In this document: positions 6,739-7,521 of the stretch, one piece after another
How the letters are laid out: every line of letters starts with the position of its first letter
How positions within the stretch are numbered: position 1 is the first letter of the stretch
Assembly: GCA_016278585.1 (NCBI GenBank)
Contig: JADQBO010000282.1
Span: 1-7,521, forward strand
DNA from: Desulfosporosinus sp.
GTDB taxonomy: Bacteria; Bacillota; Desulfitobacteriia; Desulfitobacteriales; Desulfitobacteriaceae
Length of the DNA: 7,521 nucleotides
Direction: 5' to 3'
Notes under the pieces: generated by a model
Seen by the model: the letters and a program-made list of their open reading frames with translations, nothing else
What the model was told of the DNA's origin: nothing
The model's database searches: none
Translations under genes and position numbers: made by a program

Positions 6739-7452
6739 GTGCTCAGACTTTTTCGTAAGAGTTTAAAGACAGGTACAGTTACAACGGACTATCCGGAAAC
6801 TGAGAGTGTTCCGGCGCCTGGTTTTCAGGGTTTACCAGAGTGGCAACAGCAGAGTTGCGTTCAATGTGGTCAGTGTGCGGATGTATGTCCAACAAAGGCC
6901 ATTAAATTACGGCAGGGGGAGAATGACGTTTTTTGGGCAGTGGACTCCAAACAATGTATTTTCTGTGGCTACTGTATTGAGGTTTGTAAGCGTGCCATTA
7001 TTCAAGGTCGGCAATATGAATTAGCTGAACGTGTCGTTCAAGCCCCTCACGTTCAGGCTTTTAAAAATTCAGTTCACATACGCCACCTCGATTCCGGGTC
7101 ATGTAATGCTTGTGAGTGGGAAATGACGACTCTGACGGGCCCTGTTTATGATATACAACGTTTAGGTTTTGATTTTGTGGCGTCTCCTCGTCATGCTGAT
7201 GTGTTGATGGTTACCGGACCAGTTACGAGAAACTTAGAAATAGCAGTGCATAAGACCTTTGCTGCAACCCCCGCCCCGAAACTTGTCGTAGCTGTCGGCA
7301 CCTGTGCCTGCAGTGGCGGAATTTGTGGTAAAAGCTACGCAAGCTCAGGGGGGGTTAATAATATTATTCCAGTCGATGTCTATATACCAGGCTGCCCACC
7401 GCGGCCACAAGCTTTAATTCAAGGCTTGCTCAAAACAGTTGGCAGAGCTTAG
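6739..7452 (+). CDS. Fused ferredoxin-type subunit and small hydrogenase subunit (HyfH-HyfI)
   Basis: One 237-residue protein combines two electron-transfer subunits that are separate in E. coli hydrogenase-4 (hyfH and hyfI). Residues 1-100 are HyfH/NuoI-like, with C40-x2-C43-x2-C46-x3-C50-P and C73-x2-C76-x2-C79-x3-C83, ligands for two [4Fe-4S] clusters. Residues 110-237 are HyfI/NuoB-like, with CNACEWE (C122, C125), FVASPRHADVLMVTGPVTRN, GTCACSGGIC (C189) and PGCPPRP (C219), giving the four ligands of the proximal cluster. The second ferredoxin motif ends in Cys-Lys rather than Cys-Pro. The GTG start is chosen from its ribosome-binding site and because MLRLFRKSLKTGTVTTDYP then lines up from residue 1 with the start of E. 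coli HycF/HyfH as I recall it. Starting at ATG 6718 would add seven residues. The protein would pass electrons to the Ni-Fe site of HyfG. It is the last gene of the operon seen here. Confidence 0.93.
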   Translation: MLRLFRKSLKTGTVTTDYPETESVPAPGFQGLPEWQQQSCVQCGQCADVCPTKAIKLRQGENDVFWAVDSKQCIFCGYCIEVCKRAIIQGRQYELAERVVQAPHVQAFKNSVHIRHLDSGSCNACEWEMTTLTGPVYDIQRLGFDFVASPRHADVLMVTGPVTRNLEIAVHKTFAATPAPKLVVAVGTCACSGGICGKSYASSGGVNNIIPVDVYIPGCPPRPQALIQGLLKTVGRA

Positions 7453-7456
7453 ACGT

Positions 7457-7489
7457 GCGTGTAAAGGGCGGGCATGGGCGTGTAAAGGG
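7457..7489 (+). repeat. 12-bp direct repeat pair after the operon
   Basis: GCGTGTAAAGGG occurs at 7457-7468 and again, identical, at 7478-7489, 21 bp apart. The first copy begins 4 bp after the stop codon of the fused hyfH-hyfI gene. The second copy leads directly into the palindromic element that follows. The origin is unknown; one copy may be a remnant of the same element. Confidence 0.6.
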
Positions 7490-7506
7490 GACGGTCCTTT
7501 TAACAC
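7480..7506. repeat. Imperfect palindrome, REP-like core (GGGGACGGTCC)
   Basis: The arm at 7480-7492 and the arm at 7494-7506 are reverse complements at 10 of 13 positions around a single central G. Two of the three mismatches would be G-U pairs in RNA. The core GGGGACGGTCC resembles short palindromic repeats I remember as scattered through clostridial genomes, but I cannot verify that here. Confidence 0.55.
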
Positions 7507-7521
7507 ACTTTAAAGTGTGTT
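7502..7521. repeat. Perfect 20-bp palindrome at the window edge
   Basis: AACACACTTTAAAGTGTGTT reads the same on both strands. It overlaps the end of the imperfect palindrome and runs to the last base of the window, so it may be the centre of a larger inverted repeat that is cut off. It could act as an RNA hairpin at the operon end. A T-tract that would make it an intrinsic terminator cannot be judged because the sequence stops. Confidence 0.75.

Noticed and set aside
6806..7024. Second plus-strand frame inside the fused hyfH-hyfI gene
   Set aside because: It overlaps the cysteine motifs of the real frame and has no recognisable features of its own.

Overview
The window holds one tightly packed, plus-strand operon fragment for a membrane-bound group 4 [NiFe] hydrogenase of the hydrogenase-4 (Hyf) / formate hydrogenlyase type. 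Six genes fill nearly all of it, in the order hyfB (5' end open at the window edge), hyfC, hyfE, hyfF, hyfG and a fused hyfH-hyfI. The genes are 5-30 bp apart or overlap by 1 bp. The DNA is AT-rich, three to five of the genes may use GTG or TTG starts or sit behind strong GGAGG/GGGGG ribosome-binding sites, and the proteins look like those of anaerobic Firmicutes. A clostridial, possibly Peptococcaceae/Desulfitobacteriaceae-like host is my best guess, but the sequence does not prove it.

Layout: 1-2033 encodes HyfB, a large NuoL-like antiporter-type membrane subunit. 2046-2993 encodes HyfC, the NuoH-like membrane anchor next to the hydrogenase arm. 3000-3659 encodes HyfE, a small multi-spanning subunit with a NuoK-like part. 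3665-5128 encodes HyfF, a second antiporter-type subunit. 5128-6708 encodes HyfG, a NuoC-NuoD-like fusion carrying the [NiFe] site. 6739-7452 encodes a single protein joining a two-[4Fe-4S] ferredoxin domain (HyfH/NuoI-like) to the small hydrogenase subunit (HyfI/NuoB-like). The last 69 bp are non-coding and contain a 12-bp direct repeat and a nested palindromic, REP-like element that the window cuts off.

How they work together: electrons from a donor module not seen here (a HyfA-like ferredoxin, a formate or CO dehydrogenase, or free ferredoxin) would pass through the two ferredoxin clusters and the proximal cluster of the HyfHI protein to the Ni-Fe site in HyfG, reducing protons to H2, or run in reverse. 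HyfC, HyfE, HyfB and HyfF form the membrane arm and keep the charged residues expected for ion translocation, so the complex is probably energy-conserving.

The most notable points are that HyfG stops exactly at the arginine where the C-terminal propeptide is normally cut off, that its C-terminal metal-binding motif reads E-L-C-Y-S-C instead of D-P-C-x-x-C, that HyfH and HyfI are fused, that no hyfD is present between hyfC and hyfE, and that a large palindrome directly follows the operon.
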